A stretch of 64,000 nt of DNA from Siniperca chuatsi. Lineage: Eukaryota > Chordata > Actinopteri > Centrarchiformes > Sinipercidae. The notes under the pieces are model-generated. The model was given only the letters and a program-made list of their open reading frames with translations. It ran no database searches and was not told the DNA's origin. Made by a program: the position numbers and the translations under genes. This document shows positions 1 through 12,700 of this stretch, piece after piece. Numbering within the stretch: position 1 is the first letter of the stretch; each line of letters begins with the position of its first letter. Where the stretch lies: the NCBI RefSeq assembly GCF_020085105.1, contig NC_058064.1:11748501-11812500 (forward strand), read 5' to 3'.

Positions 1-440
1 GAGGTTGACAGCTACATTCAAAGATACAGGTATGGAGGCTATAACTTCAAGTGCTCTTTTTGTTCTTGATGTGTATGATTTCTAATAGGAAACATGTAGA
101 GCTCATCAACATAGTGCGGTGTGAACATCCACTTTGATGTTCAGTAGCCTTAAAGAACAAATCCTGAGGAATGAATGCCATTTTAGAAGCCTGGAGAGTG
201 CACAGCATCACAGGCTCAGTGTGATGGAGGCATGTCGCAACTAAAACTTTCTGGAAGCAGGAGGGTTTGAACCTGACAGCAGCCAAAGTATTGACTTTTG
301 TACACGTCAAAGAGCAAGTATAGATCACTGATTGGTTTTTATCTCTATCTAGTTAAATTCACTGTTTTGATATCTGCTGCTTACATAAATTGCATTCTGC
401 TGTTTGAGGCACACACACACAACAGAAGATAAACTCTCAC

Positions 441-1510
441 CCTTGCTCTCAACCCCAAGAGGAGCTGAGCAGTCTGCTTGAAACTCATGACCTCAGGAAC
501 AGTTTGCGTCACCATGGTCACAAACTCCTCCACTTTCCCATACTGCTTCACGTCTCTCTGCCGTATGACCTGCCATATGTACGAGTATGTCAGCTGCAGA
601 GGGGAAGCCATCAAGCGAAGGGAGGCCAGGGGAAGGGCACCTCCAACACCTGTGCAGAACATGACATTAAGTTAGCACGTTTTGTGTAAGCATGTGTGAA
701 AAGCCAGCAGTTTTTTTTTTTTGTTTGAAGCTGAAATTGTTGCATTAGGCACATATATGCATTTTATTTTATTGTTTTAACTTGTGTACATGGTTTCTAC
801 TAATTTTCTACTTTGAACTTATATGATGCGCGTATGTGCTTTGTGTTTCATACTGTGTTTCTGTTTCACTGCTGTGTAACCAACTGAACTGCCCTTCAGG
901 GACAATCTTCCCCTCTATCAGTGATGATGATGAGATCCATTGGATTTGCAAAATGTGTGTGTTTAATACAAACCTACCAACAGCATTAGTGGTTTTGCAA
1001 ACTGGAGTCAGAAGTTGCTGTAGGGGGCGCTGCAGTGCTAACGACATGCTTTGATCACTGCAGATAAACTGCAGAGGACTTGGAAGTGTGCACGTTTGCG
1101 CGTGCACATGCAGTCGTGAAGAGAATAAGCGCCAAACTACAGCCGAGTTAGATTCAAACTTTAAGTAGATAGCGTGGGCGGTATATTGTTACTTAAGGGA
1201 GTCATCATAGTTGATATTACACGATGCAGCGACCGATCAGGACATCCGGGGATGCTTTCATTTGAAATCAAGCAGCCTGGACAGTCTCTGCTAACGGTTG
1301 TTAGCTAGCTAATCACCAAACAGCGCCAAAATAACTGAAAAGACTTTGTTACACGCATGTTGAACTGCGATATAAAGCAAACAGTCAGTTTACCGCAACA
1401 GATGGCTTGCGCTGCATGTCATTTTCTGACCACCGTTCACGGCGGCAGCTACTGTTAGCTTGCTAACGTTAGCTTAGCAACTTACCTGTAGTATCAGAGC
1501 GTTTCTCCAT
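441..1510 (-). CDS. tinf2: TINF2-like shelterin subunit, 5' part (partial)
   Basis: Two coding exons are seen. Exon 1 is 1510-1486 (starts MEKRSDTT, ends in phase 1 at a GTAAG donor). Exon 2 is 649-441 (acceptor CTGCACAG, donor GTGAGAG). The phases fit, giving 78 residues. Residues 10-78 resemble the TINF2 N-terminal (TRFH-like) domain: a leading SLRL, then IWQVI, then YGKVEEFV, VPEVMS and LLLGLRAR. These align in order with the human TIN2 blocks around SWQVVRG, VLEFLRSL and CMGLKAK. In the family, TIN2 bridges TRF1, TRF2 and TPP1 at telomeres. The rest of the gene lies to the left of the window; I could not identify a third exon in 1-440. Fish also carry other genes with this domain, so the family is firmer than the exact orthologue. 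Confidence 0.7.
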
Positions 1511-1760
1511 TCTGTGGTGAGGATGTGTCGCTAATTCATGAGTTAATCAACCGAGTGCACAAATAGGCAGACAATGTTGCAGTTTACCCAGATATATAAT
1601 GTTTTAAAGTATTTAACCGTCTTTCTCCCGACCGTCAAGCCAGGAAGAATAATGGCGACCGGCGGGTAGCGGCTTTCCAAAACAAAAGTCCGACTGTTTC
1701 CGGCGGATCTTCCTATATAAAATAAAAGCACAATCTTTGCAAAAGTTGCTATGAAGGAGC
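1511..1760 (-). promoter_or_regulatory. putative promoter / 5' UTR of the TINF2-like gene
   Basis: This is the stretch directly upstream of the TINF2-like start codon. It is richer in CG dinucleotides than the AT-rich surroundings (around 1625-1710) and holds GGAA/TTCC cores of the type bound by ETS factors. No TATA element in the right orientation is convincing. The role is inferred from position and composition only. Confidence 0.35.
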
Positions 1761-2400
1761 AGAAAACACAAAAGCAATCGGCCATATGAATTATGATAGT
1801 TATGACCTACATTATAATTATTTTTAATAATGATATTTTCACTGTGTTGAGGACCTTGGTGTATTCATTCATTCATTCTTTCTACGTGTCTAAATTTAGT
1901 TTTACTATAAAGTGTGAAAGTATACAAAGTATAGATGTCCAATGAAAACAAAGGAGTTACAGTATAACAAGATCCAGCTCAGTGCTGCATTACAGCCACA
2001 AATTTATTATTACAAATTTAATCAAACATTAATGGTATTATTTGTGCAGTCAATAACCATGGCAATGAAATACATCAAAACCCCTGTCAGTGAATTTGTG
2101 TCTCTTTGAAATGAAGGTCAGGGAGGCCTGAGTAAATGGCCTGACAAAGTTCTACATGAATGTATGATCTCTGTTTTGAGATCCTTCTGAGTATTTCACT
2201 TCAAAAACCAAGAATGGAGGCCTTTTATCAACCCTCTTGTTCATGTTAAGTGAACTTTGCGTCTTTTGAAGTTGAATTGTGTACTGTTATTCTATTCTTT
2301 TAACTAAAAGGGTATCAATGAAACATTCAGACTTCGTGTGTCACTGTTTTACTGACAACAATAATACAGTGCACTAATATATATACTCATGGGCCATTTG

Positions 2401-2851
2401 CAGGGGGTGGACAAAATAATGTCAACATTCCATAAAAAAGGACTGACCAAATCATCGTAATAAACTGCTACATATGTGGGTCATATGGTATTCATTTGAA
2501 TGCCAATTAGCCAGGCATAAAAGACATCATACAATTAGCACTTATATATGTGAATCATCAAAACAACATGGGACAGATAAAAGACAAAAGGCCAAACTGC
2601 AAGAGGTTCAAGTCAAACAATATATGGCAGAAGAGCCTCGGAAATCATAACAACAAAGAGAAACAGTGATCAGAAGTTGAAACTACGAAACAGATATACA
2701 ACATACATGCATATAGGGGGATGACAAAGACAGCTATTGGCATCCAACTACATGACCCACAGCTGCAGTGCACTTTGCAATGATGATTTAGTTACTTCAA
2801 AGTTATAATGTGTTTTCCCAGAATGTTCACAGTATTTTGTCTACCCCCCCC
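2401..2851. mobile_element. degenerate Tc1/mariner-like non-autonomous element
   Basis: The left end (2401-2430) starts with GGGGGTGGACAAAATAATG and the right end (2817-2851), read on the other strand, starts GGGGTAGACAAAATACTG. The ends are imperfect inverted repeats that continue through a shared AACATTC. The GGGTGGACAAAAT-type terminus is typical of fish Tc1-like elements. No transposase frame remains inside the 451 bp. Confidence 0.5.
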
Positions 2852-3769
2852 GTACATTCATGACTTAAATTGGTCTATTTTTCATTTACAACATTACAAC
2901 AGTAGAAGTCAACAACAGTTCATTACATTTTGTATGTGGTAAGTGTAACAAAATAACTTAAATATCTCATACAATACAAACACATTTTCACAAAATCAAA
3001 AAAGACATTTATACAAATTGGTCACCAGAAAGACATAAAACATAAGTTTCAGAACTTGTCTACAACATGAAAACATTTTTTAATAAAGGTATATCTTTCC
3101 ATATTTCATTGATGTGTTTTGGAAGTAAATCAGAATACAGAAAACTGTTATTGAAATACTAACAATCCTCTGTAGATGAGGCTACATAGCCTGCGGTCTG
3201 GAAAGATTCTTAGCATGTTGATTCATAGGGATCTGCCGACATCAGTCGTGTTTGTAACTGGCATTTCCTCCAGCCTACGGCCAGTTCTTTTGTGACGAGA
3301 ACAAACCCTCCTTATGTTTCTCACTGAGCTCATCCGTCCATCCATCTATCTATTCCTATGTCCCTCACTTTCCCTCGTCCTGTCTGTCCTGTCTCTCGCT
3401 CCCTCTCTCTGACACATACAGTACAAGAGTGCTCACACTCGGGGAGTCATGTTCTCATGACTGTACATGATTGACTCAGTGAATAAGGCATTAAAAACTC
3501 TAACACACTCACTGTTGGCCGAGCAGCAGCTATAGATCACTGGGCAACAGCTTTGCAATACAATGTCGGGATTCAAAGTGCCTCTGGCGATGGCTATCTG
3601 CCATCTGGTCAGATCTTTGATACACAAAGCAGGACGCTTGTTGAACTGCTCGGCGCGTTGTGTGCGACTAGCAGGTTGGCAATTTGTGACAGATCACAGA
3701 TCAGAATAATGTCAACAACAATTATAAGACAAGCTGCAGTAGATCAAATGTAGCTTCTTGAATCACCCT

Positions 3770-4458
3770 TTTATTTCTGATGCATTTCAGTTGTTTTACT
3801 AAAAGGCAGTATTGATAGGAATGCACTTCTCTGCATATACCCCTAATGCATTTCAGGAGAAGTGAGCATACAGAAGCAGGTTGGGATTCAGTGTGTTGAC
3901 TCTACTGCAGTGAAAGGATAGTCAACAACATCATCAACAAACGGATAACAGGGGTCCCATCTCAGAATGAATTGACGTCCTCCAAACAGTGTGATATCAT
4001 TTTGATTTGAGACTCCAGTGATACTTTTGATTGCAGCTCAAAACTGGAGCACGGCAACACCCTGAACGGCAACAGTTCAGAGTGGCAGGAATGAAAAAAA
4101 ACTCAACTTGGTCTGCACAGAGAAGTCGAGCCAAATGCTGTTTAACACTGGCAGAGACGAGACAATTAATGTACTTCACCAGAATGGCAGATAACCATAA
4201 ATTGTGTAGAGAGTTCTTCTTCTGGTCCCAAACAACCTCTTTGGATGGTGAAGTGCCTGGGGAATTTTGTGATTCGCCTGCCTTCGCAGCAGGTGAGTTT
4301 TCTCTCGTAGCTCAGGTCCATGCACTCAAATGAGTGAAAGCAGAGGAAGCGTGTCAGACCACACTCGTTTATCCAGCAGGCTCCTGTCAATCTCAGAACG
4401 ACCTGGAGAGCGAGTTGTTATACTGCTGTCCAGATTTCCCTTTTCTATTAATCATGCT
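3770..4458 (-). other. kitlg: kitlg 3' UTR (candidate extent)
   Basis: Sequence downstream of the kitlg stop codon. The first plausible AATAAA on the minus strand is at 3775-3770. Open frames here in both directions show no family similarity or splice logic and are treated as chance. The transcript could extend further left, since other AATAAA-like hexamers exist; the stretch 1800-3770 otherwise holds only the Tc1-like remnant and unremarkable AT-rich DNA. Confidence 0.4.
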
Positions 4459-7400
4459 TCATCCACTCTCATGTTCAGGGATCGCCTCCCCCACCGGCTG
4501 AGTGTCTGCAGCGTGGGTGAGTGTTTGAAGTGGGATGGAGATAGACACAGTTGGGATCATGTCAGAAGGTGCAATTTGGCTATTTTCAGCGTTGTACACT
4601 GGCAAACGCCTTCCAGACTTGACCTAAAAATGAAAAAGAAAGATAGAAAATCACACTCACAGCCTCAACAGTGTTCTTCTATCCTGTTTTCTATGATGAA
4701 CAAATGACAGATAATACATTTCCAAAGCGGATATCATGATATTAGGTAATAACAGAGCCTCAAAGTACTTCTGAATATTTGATGAGCAGTTGTTAACGTT
4801 ACAAGAATTGACTTCCTGGAAGTGCTCAGGAAAATGAAGGCACATTATCATGTGGGCTTTATTAGACTGAAGCCACAGAGACCAAAAGGAACAAGAGTCA
4901 GTGTTGATGGGAATTACAAAAAGTAAGAGAACCACTATAATTTGGGGTATATACAGTCTATAATATATACCCAAGATATCCTCCTCTCTGAATGACTGTG
5001 AAATGGCGTTCAGCTGAATTTTTCATTCTCATTGACACGGAGACCATGCTGAAAATGGCGAGTCTTAGAAATTGCAATAAGCGCTCATTGTGGTATATAA
5101 ACTATTCATGCCTTTTGAGTTTGACATTTTATGCAAACATTCAATTATCTGCCTAAATAGTGTGGTAACTGTGTTCCAATACACGCAGTAAAGGAGTAAA
5201 AAAGTTACTTTTATGAGGCGGAGAAATAGCCAAAATAGTCTTTTAACAAGACTAAGAGTCTGCAGCCATGCTAACAGCTCCGTGAGGCGGTGGTGCTTTG
5301 AGCTAAATGCTAACGTCAACATGCTAACACGCTCCCTCTTGACAATGCTAACATGCTGATGTTTAGCAGGTGTGTTAGCATGCAAAGATTTTCTAATTAG
5401 CACTAAACACAAAGTACAGCTGAGGCTGATGGGAATGTCATTACTTTTGCAGGTATTTGTTCATAAAACCAAAGAAACACCAAAGTTATGACCATTCATC
5501 CTGTTCAATGTTACAAAAAACGACTCTCTGCATGTCTCTGTATTTCCTGTATGTGTATCGTCATACAAATTATTTGAAAAGCAATTTTCATGTTTCACCA
5601 GAAGTAGGTAATCCACATTGAGTTGGTTCACTTACTTACCAGCCATGCTAGGATAACAACACAAGCTGTGAAAGGGATGAGAACCAGCAGCAAGGGCATT
5701 CTCTTCGACCAGCTGTATTCACGACCCTCCTCCTGACCTCCTGGAAGAAGGAAATATTATTGGAAATTTTGCTGACTACAGTTACACCTTAAAAGTTTGA
5801 TAGGGGGCAGGCCAATCCTCTTAACGTTTTATTGCACTAGTAGAGAGGATTCTGGTGTACAGTGATTCCAGTTTGGATCTGTTTTTTCACTCAAAAATAC
5901 TCACTCTGGTTCCCTTTTGAAATGTTGAGTGGCATAAAAACTTACTTAGCAGGCATGAGACTTGCTTTTAATGCAGCTTTTGATCATATAATTCCTTTAA
6001 TCACCTGTATTGGCTTTGTGTTCAAAGTTACGTTTCTGATTCCTGTTCCCAGCTGTGTGTTCTTGACTCCCAAATCAATATCGGCCCACGAATAGGCTAC
6101 TGAGCTGCTTTAGTTTTTGAGGCATGGCGTACCTGGTATTTGTTGTGGATTAAGGCATGGTGGCGGCTTGCATGAGCAGCCGGATGTTCCTTGAGAGGCA
6201 GTATTCAAGACGTCTTTGATGTAGTCAAAGTAAAGACCAGACATTAAGCTGCCTTCTCGATAGTGACACTGGAAGACTTGCATTGCTGTTTCCTGGGGGA
6301 TCAGACGACAACAAGCAATCCTGAAATAACTCAATTACGCAATTAAATGTGCTAAACAGCCCCTAAATGTCCAAAATATTACGTACTCGTCCCTAAAAGT
6401 GAACTGCAGGGCTTATTTTGCACATTCCATGTTTTCAGATTTGTGTTTTTAGTTGCTGATTTCTTACCAGTTCCTCATGGTCAAAGGTGAAGCGTAAACT
6501 CTTCAGCATGGCAATGAAGACAATTATGTGTTCTTTGTTGGAGGAGATGGCACCAAACATGTTGGCCAGCTTCCGAAGACTTTGCTCCAAAGGATAGATA
6601 TTTAACACCACCCAGCACGTGCCAGCCTGGAGATGCAGGTACAAAAGATAGTAACATCCTTTGTTCAATATTAATGTGTATTGACATTATTTCTGTTTTC
6701 ACTTCTTCATACATACCACTTCTTTGGGAATGTAACTAACAGGAATCTCATAATCAGAGGGGATATTCTGCTTCTACAAAGGAAATAATGATAGAGAATG
6801 ATTTGTGCAACATAATATCAGTGATACAAGATCGATTTACCATACATAACATTCCGAGCATATACACATGCCAGGTGATTGTGTGACAAAAAACATGAAT
6901 GTGATGTGTATCAAGTCTGTTGCAACTCAGTAATCTCACCAATATTGACAGCGTGCTCACATCATCAGTTATTGGTGTCCCAAATTTCCCGGAGCAGAGA
7001 TTCAAACTTGTGAACAGACTCAAGAAGAGACAAGGTGCTTTCAAGATCTGAAAGAAAGAAAAAAGGTAAAACATATAAACAACATACAGTGTATTTACAT
7101 CACATCAGTTATAATATACTGTATGTATTATAGTTTAACAATGTTATAGCAGCAGTGCCACTTTCCCCACCCCCATTTTCTGATACCAGGCAGGGGTGGT
7201 GCCCTCCCTATACATGCATGCTGCTAAACAAAAAATATTTTCTAAATGTTAAAGCAGATAAATCAGATGAATATTCCAACCTTATTTAAGGCTTGCTATC
7301 TGGTTAATCTTCTGATAATCTATGAGCATGCAGAACTGAAATGTTATATAAAGAGCATGATATATTTCTTTACTTTGTTACCAAGGTGACTTTCTTTCAA

Positions 7401-8571
7401 AAACACTACAATTTCTTCACATTAGTTCGCAGTTAGTCTTCACATTGGTTTGATGTCACATTTTCCAAATGCTGGATATCAGGTTTTGTAAATTTCTGCT
7501 TCTCAAAATTCTTTGTCATATATGACAGTAAATTGGATATATCTAGGTTTTGGACTGTTAGGAGACAAAACAAGCAAACTGAAGACATCACCCTGGACCA
7601 CTGGGAAATTGTGAATGGCATTTGTCCCCTATTTTATAACATGGACGGTCAGAGAAAAATAATCAGCAAATTAATCGACATTGAAAATAATTGTTAGTTG
7701 CAGCCCAAATCCAAAATACAAACTCTTTGGACAGCAGATGCATTTGACCCCTTTTATCATAATAAAAAGAACCACTTCAGCACCACAGTAAAGGACCAAA
7801 TGCACTGAAGTGCAAAGTAATTAAGAACATTCATGTGTCAGCTGTAATGACTCTGTTAATTTGAGGAGATAAGATATGAAATGCAAAACACACAATGAGC
7901 TCAAATATGATGAATTCAGAGTTGCCAGTGTGTGATTTTCATTCTTGTATATTATCTAGCAGCAGAATAAAGTAGATGTGCAGATGGATGTCTGAGAGAA
8001 CACGTGCTAATCTTCCTTATTCAATATATTGAGTGAAAACAAACTGTGTCCATGTGTCATTTCACATTACCCCCCCCCTTTAAAAGGGTGTAACACCAGC
8101 AGTATATGGAACAGTTACAGACCTCTTAACACAGTAAAATACCTCTAACTTAATGCAACAATAATGTAAATGTTAAAGGAAGTATTGTTGATTATGAGTA
8201 GTTTTATTTTTGATACTGAACTCCATGTTTAAATACTACAGAAATATTATTTAATTGTAATATTTATACTTTTAGTTAACGATTTGTGTATTTTTTTCAC
8301 TACTGAAAAATAACTGTTTCTGGAAATCAAATATCTACATTTCATTTAACACCCAAAAGTACAGTGGTTCTGATTGCAAGAATAAAGCTGACAAGGCACA
8401 AAGAATGTACACACATTTTTAAATTCTTACTCTAAATACAAATATTCTGATATTTAACAAGCACAACACAAGTGAGAATTAAGCTATGGGATATAGCTGC
8501 ATCCATACATTAGTCTATACACTACACAACAGAAAAATGTTTTTAATTCTACTACTTACTTTCTTCCTCAT
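4459..8571 (-). CDS. kitlg: kit ligand (stem cell factor), complete
   Basis: Secreted or membrane-bound cytokine that activates the receptor tyrosine kinase Kit in pigment, germ and blood cells. Coding exons: 8571-8560 (MRKK), 7047-6940, 6773-6717, 6626-6468, 6292-6133, 5740-5640, 4623-4459; all phases join, 253 aa. Residues 1-24 are a signal peptide (LKAPCLFLSLFTSLNLCSG). The cytokine domain carries the family blocks TPITDDV, KQNIPSDYEIPVSYIPKEV, GTCWVVLN and FQCHYREG. The membrane helix is about 180-199 (core LLLVLIPFTACVVILAWL), followed by a 54-residue cytoplasmic tail. The exon pattern, including a 4-residue first exon, matches KITLG. No exon equivalent to the mammalian protease-cleavage exon is seen in the 392-bp intron before the transmembrane exon. 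Which of the two teleost copies (a or b) this is cannot be decided from the window. Confidence 0.93.
5264..5508 (+). repeat. interspersed TGCTAAC-rich fish repeat, copy 1 (kitlg intron 6)
   Basis: Begins with CATGCTAACAGCTC, is rich in ATGCTAAC words and carries TAAACACAAAGTACAGCTGA followed by GGCTGATGGGAATGTCATTA. The same order of blocks recurs at 18557-18780 and, reversed, in part at 13753-13832. The class is unknown to me; it looks like a dispersed non-coding element. Confidence 0.65.
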
Positions 8572-8830
8572 ATGGAGCAAGAATCCGCCGGTTGCTCAAA
8601 TCCAGTGCATGAAATTCAGTGTTTTCAGTTCAAAGACGGAGCTCATAGTGTGTATGCATATGTGTGTGTGTGTGTGAGATGTCCAAGCGTGCAGTGAAAC
8701 TTGAGGATGGGCTGGCAGTCTGCTCTCACTGCAGACAGATTGGTGAAGTCTTTTGACATGGTGGAGAGGCCGCCTACAGGCTGAGTCACTGTGTTACACA
8801 CTGACGCCGTCTGACTTTTCCATAAACTCC
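8572..8830 (-). promoter_or_regulatory. kitlg 5' UTR and proximal upstream region
   Basis: Lies just upstream of the kitlg start codon. It contains a short TG repeat (8660-8677) and a TGAGTCA motif at about 8782 that matches an AP-1 site. Together with 8830-9771 this is the shared spacer between the divergent genes kitlg (minus) and asb15 (plus). The transcription start is not visible. Confidence 0.35.
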
Positions 8831-8869
8831 CACGTATTCATTTGTATGTCAGGAGAAAGTATAAAGCTC

Positions 8870-9420
8870 ATTTCAAAACAACAGTTGACCAAAGTGCTGT
8901 ACAATCAAACCATAAAAACAACACAGTAAAAAAACACAAAGATCAGTTTAAAATACAAAAGGACAATAATATAGAAAGGCAACTCTCATAGTGAGTGACA
9001 ATAAAGCCTGAGAATAAAGATGTGTTTTAAGACGGGATTTAAAAACAGGCAGTGTAGGGGACAGCCTAACATGTAGAGGTAACTCATTCCAGAGTTTGGG
9101 GGCTACAACTGCAAAGGCACGATTTCTTCTGTGCTTCAGCCTTAATCTTGGGACAAGGAGCAACTGGTCAGCTGACCTGAGTGACCTTGGTGTAAAAGGT
9201 CATAGAGATAGGTTGGAGCTATAGCCCATTATATGATTTGTAGGCTAACAATAAAATCTTAAACAGGGAGCCAGTGAAGGGAAAATGTGCTCTCGCCTCT
9301 CGGGAAGGAGTACTTTGTTCACTGCCGTTGGACGTGAAAATGTGACACACTCTGAGGTCAGGTGCTCTGAAGCAGGTCACATCTAAATATAACCCAGACA
9401 GCTTAGCACCCGGCAAAACA
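8870..9420 (-). mobile_element. LINE reverse-transcriptase C-terminal fragment, degenerate
   Basis: Two broken minus-strand frames (9416-9219 and 9163-8948) encode pieces of a fish LINE ORF2 C-terminus. The first has FTGSLFKILLLAYKSYNGL. The second has RLRLKHRRNRAFAVVAPKLW, then NELPLHVRLSP and FKSRLKTHLY. The order of these blocks is as in fish LINEs. A frame change between the pieces shows the copy is dead. The element is 5'-truncated and lies between kitlg and asb15. Confidence 0.75.
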
Positions 9421-9771
9421 AAAACACACAGGCTGCAAGATTCAGATCAACAGGTGAGACAGATTGATATGACTAACATAAAATGCAACTTCATTTTGTG
9501 GTGTCATCTCCGATATGACTATACTAATGTACTCACATGGGACACCATTTCGAGCATGAACAGGGGCGATACTGTGCCAGCAGCCCTTTACTGATAAACA
9601 ACTTGCATGCCGTGGACAAAGAACAGACAGATAACATGTTATAAGTTAGCAGCACATGTAACTTAATTTTGTGCTTTTTTATGACAATAAATTATTCAGG
9701 TGAAAGAAGCTTGGTGTTTACAGGGAAACACATTTAAACTCATGCTTGTTGTTGTGTCCCTTGATACAGAA

Positions 9772-12700
9772 ATGGACGACTTTGAGCAGGAAGGCATAAA
9801 TGAGGAACTTATTGAGTTTGCCATTCGAGAAAGCATTCAAGATGCCTACAAGTTGCCATGTTCAGTACAAACAAACAGGTATGAGAGAGTCCAAATTGTC
9901 TTCATGTCCAAAATGCTTTCACTCAAAGGATTTTGGGTGGGGCTACCTATCAAAAGTACTTCTTTAATCTTTATTATTAATACTAATTTATTGATGGGGT
10001 AGTAAACTAATTTCACAAAAGATGTGTAGATTCCAAATTCACAAGAAATCATGAAATAAATCATTTAAGGGTCATGAAGCTCTATCATAGTGTTTCTAGA
10101 GTAAAATCTTTAATTTGACCCACTTTTCTCCTTTGGTTCATTAGGAAGGAAGCAAACAGTGAAAGCTTTATGAAGATAATGGCAGCCATTCACAAAGGTA
10201 AGGTTCCTATTTAACTCTGTGTGGTGTTAGAGTAATTCCATTCTAAAGTTAACAGTAATGGGCAACATTAAGCAAAGTTGTATACGCCTACAAATAAATA
10301 CAAATGCTTGTTTTTTGTGGTGTCCATGAATATTACAACAAGTGTGTCCCGCATGGGTCTTGGTTGTGTCTCCACAGGTAATGTGTATGCGCTGCAGGAG
10401 CTGTCAGGTTGCGTGTCTGCCTTCAGAGAGAGAGACAGCAGGGGCCGGCTGCCTCTGCACGCAGCAGCTGTGCAGCCACAGCCAGACATCCTGCATGCAG
10501 TGCTGCAGGGTGAGAGCTCAGTGCAACAGGCTGGGTGCAAAATCTAAACGAAAAAGAGCATCTGCAATTTGATGAAAGCATTTACGTAGATGTAAGTTAG
10601 AATAACTAGAGAGAGTGAGTGTATTTCCAACTTTAACATACTCTTATTGGTGTTTTGTAGCAGTGTTGGCGTCCACAGACCTGACCCTGGAGGAGCAGAC
10701 AGAGGATGGGGACACATCTCTTACTCTGGCAGCAGAGGCCGGCCTGCTGGATAACGTCAGGATGCTGCTGCAACACGGAGCTTCACCACACAACACCAAC
10801 AGCAGGAACGAGTCTCCTCTGCTGATCGGTAGCACGCACACAAACTCAACACAGTAGACAACTCATGCTGTCAGTCACTGAGCCTACACACTCATCCCTA
10901 TTAACAGCACATTCCGAAACAGGGTTATTAATAGATTGCCACTTTACAAAAACGTACTGTTACAAATTACTTTTTTATATGTTAATGTAAATACATCAAG
11001 CCTTAGGTAACATAGCTATTGTTAGCCTAGCCACCATAGCCAGTCTAATCCATAACAGAAATTTAGAGACAACTAACCAAATAATACTTTATTATTATAA
11101 ACTTTATTATTTTGGGCATGTTTAATGTATTAGTAGAACGCGATTACATCATATAAAACTCCATGTCGCGTGCATAGGTATGGGATATTATTTATTATTC
11201 ACTATAAATACTTTGAATGCGTAACCACGGTTGCTATCATCCTGGCATAAGCCGTTTTCTTAGACGGTGAAGCGGTCATCATGGTAAACATTGTAGTGAA
11301 TGTGAAGTTGACGTCACGCTGTCTTAAATTTTGGGTAAATTTTGTTTACGCCGCCATGTTGTGAGGATCCCGCTTGACCGACCCGCCTCCGTTCTCAGGT
11401 AAATACTGCTAACGTTATTTACTGTATATCGCTCTGTCACGTTAACGTTAGTTATTTATGCCTAAACTCTCTAAACATACTCTCTGTTTTACGTTTGTCT
11501 TTACAGGTTAATTTGTGAGAAGTGACCTACAGAGGTCAGTGAAGTAGAAAGTGTTCGTTGTGAGGAGATAAGTTACAGTGGTAATGTGTTAGCATGTGCA
11601 TGTTGCACATTATGCAATGTAAACACTTAAAGTAATTACCAGGATGTGAGGGTGGAGTAGTACGATATGAAACAACAGACAATGTGAAACATTAGTCAAG
11701 CAATTATTTATTATTTCTGGTAAAAAAAGACAACTAATAAACCCAGTAATCAATAGTATAATAAGTATAGCCACTGTCCCTGTGTGTTATCCTTACACAC
11801 ACACACACACAGTTTTGTCAGAAATGTGAGACCACAATGAGGCAGTAACTTGCCTTGAATAGACTTGAGTGAGTTACCATGTCAACATAACTGAAGGAAT
11901 GACTGATCTTATAAAGTAACTTGCTTATGAAGTTTAAAAACTGCTCAGTAACCAAAGTATCTGCAGCTACTGTGAAGACTGTACTGTGTCCATGTTTCCG
12001 AGTAACTTTGATCTTTTCACTTTTACTTGTCAGACAATTATTGCCATGTTTATGCTTTACAATGTTTGTCATAGCTGCAGGTTATCCGTTTGTGTGCCCT
12101 TCTAGTATTCGGGTTTACTTCTGGGGTATGTGGCCCACTAAATATGTGCAGTAGTGTTTCTCACTCTGGCCCCGCCCGCGAGTTCCCGCTCAGCCCATAG
12201 ACTTTTTTAAAATTTGTTTAAAACTGTTTAAAATTCCCTATTTATTGATATTTATTCATACTTCTATTACTGCTGTGTAATAACCACCATCTCATACTCA
12301 TCTTAATAAGCCACACTTAACTTGACAGTACATGCACTATTACATATTACTTATATTAACATAATATTATTATACCGTACATACTTATCATCAACCGGTA
12401 AACCCACTTTGTACTTTACACTTGTTTTAATTTTATACATATATCCACTTTGTACTTAATATATCTGACCTGTATTATAGTGTATTATATTTTGATTTGC
12501 TTAGTACTTCTATCCCTGTGTGCACTGATGTGATAGTGAGCAGCTGTAACAAAAGAGTTTCCCCTCGGGGATTAATAAAGTATTTCTGATTCTGATTTAC
12601 ATTGTGATGACGTCAGAGATTTTTAAATAGCTTTTCTCGGCTCGAGGAAAGTTTTGCAGCAATAAAACCTCCATAGATCAAAAATTCATAATAGAAAGAG

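Noticed and set aside
808..1107. Minus-strand 99-codon frame within intron 1 of the TINF2-like gene
   Set aside because: No acceptor/donor pair in phase with the flanking exons and no similarity to the family.
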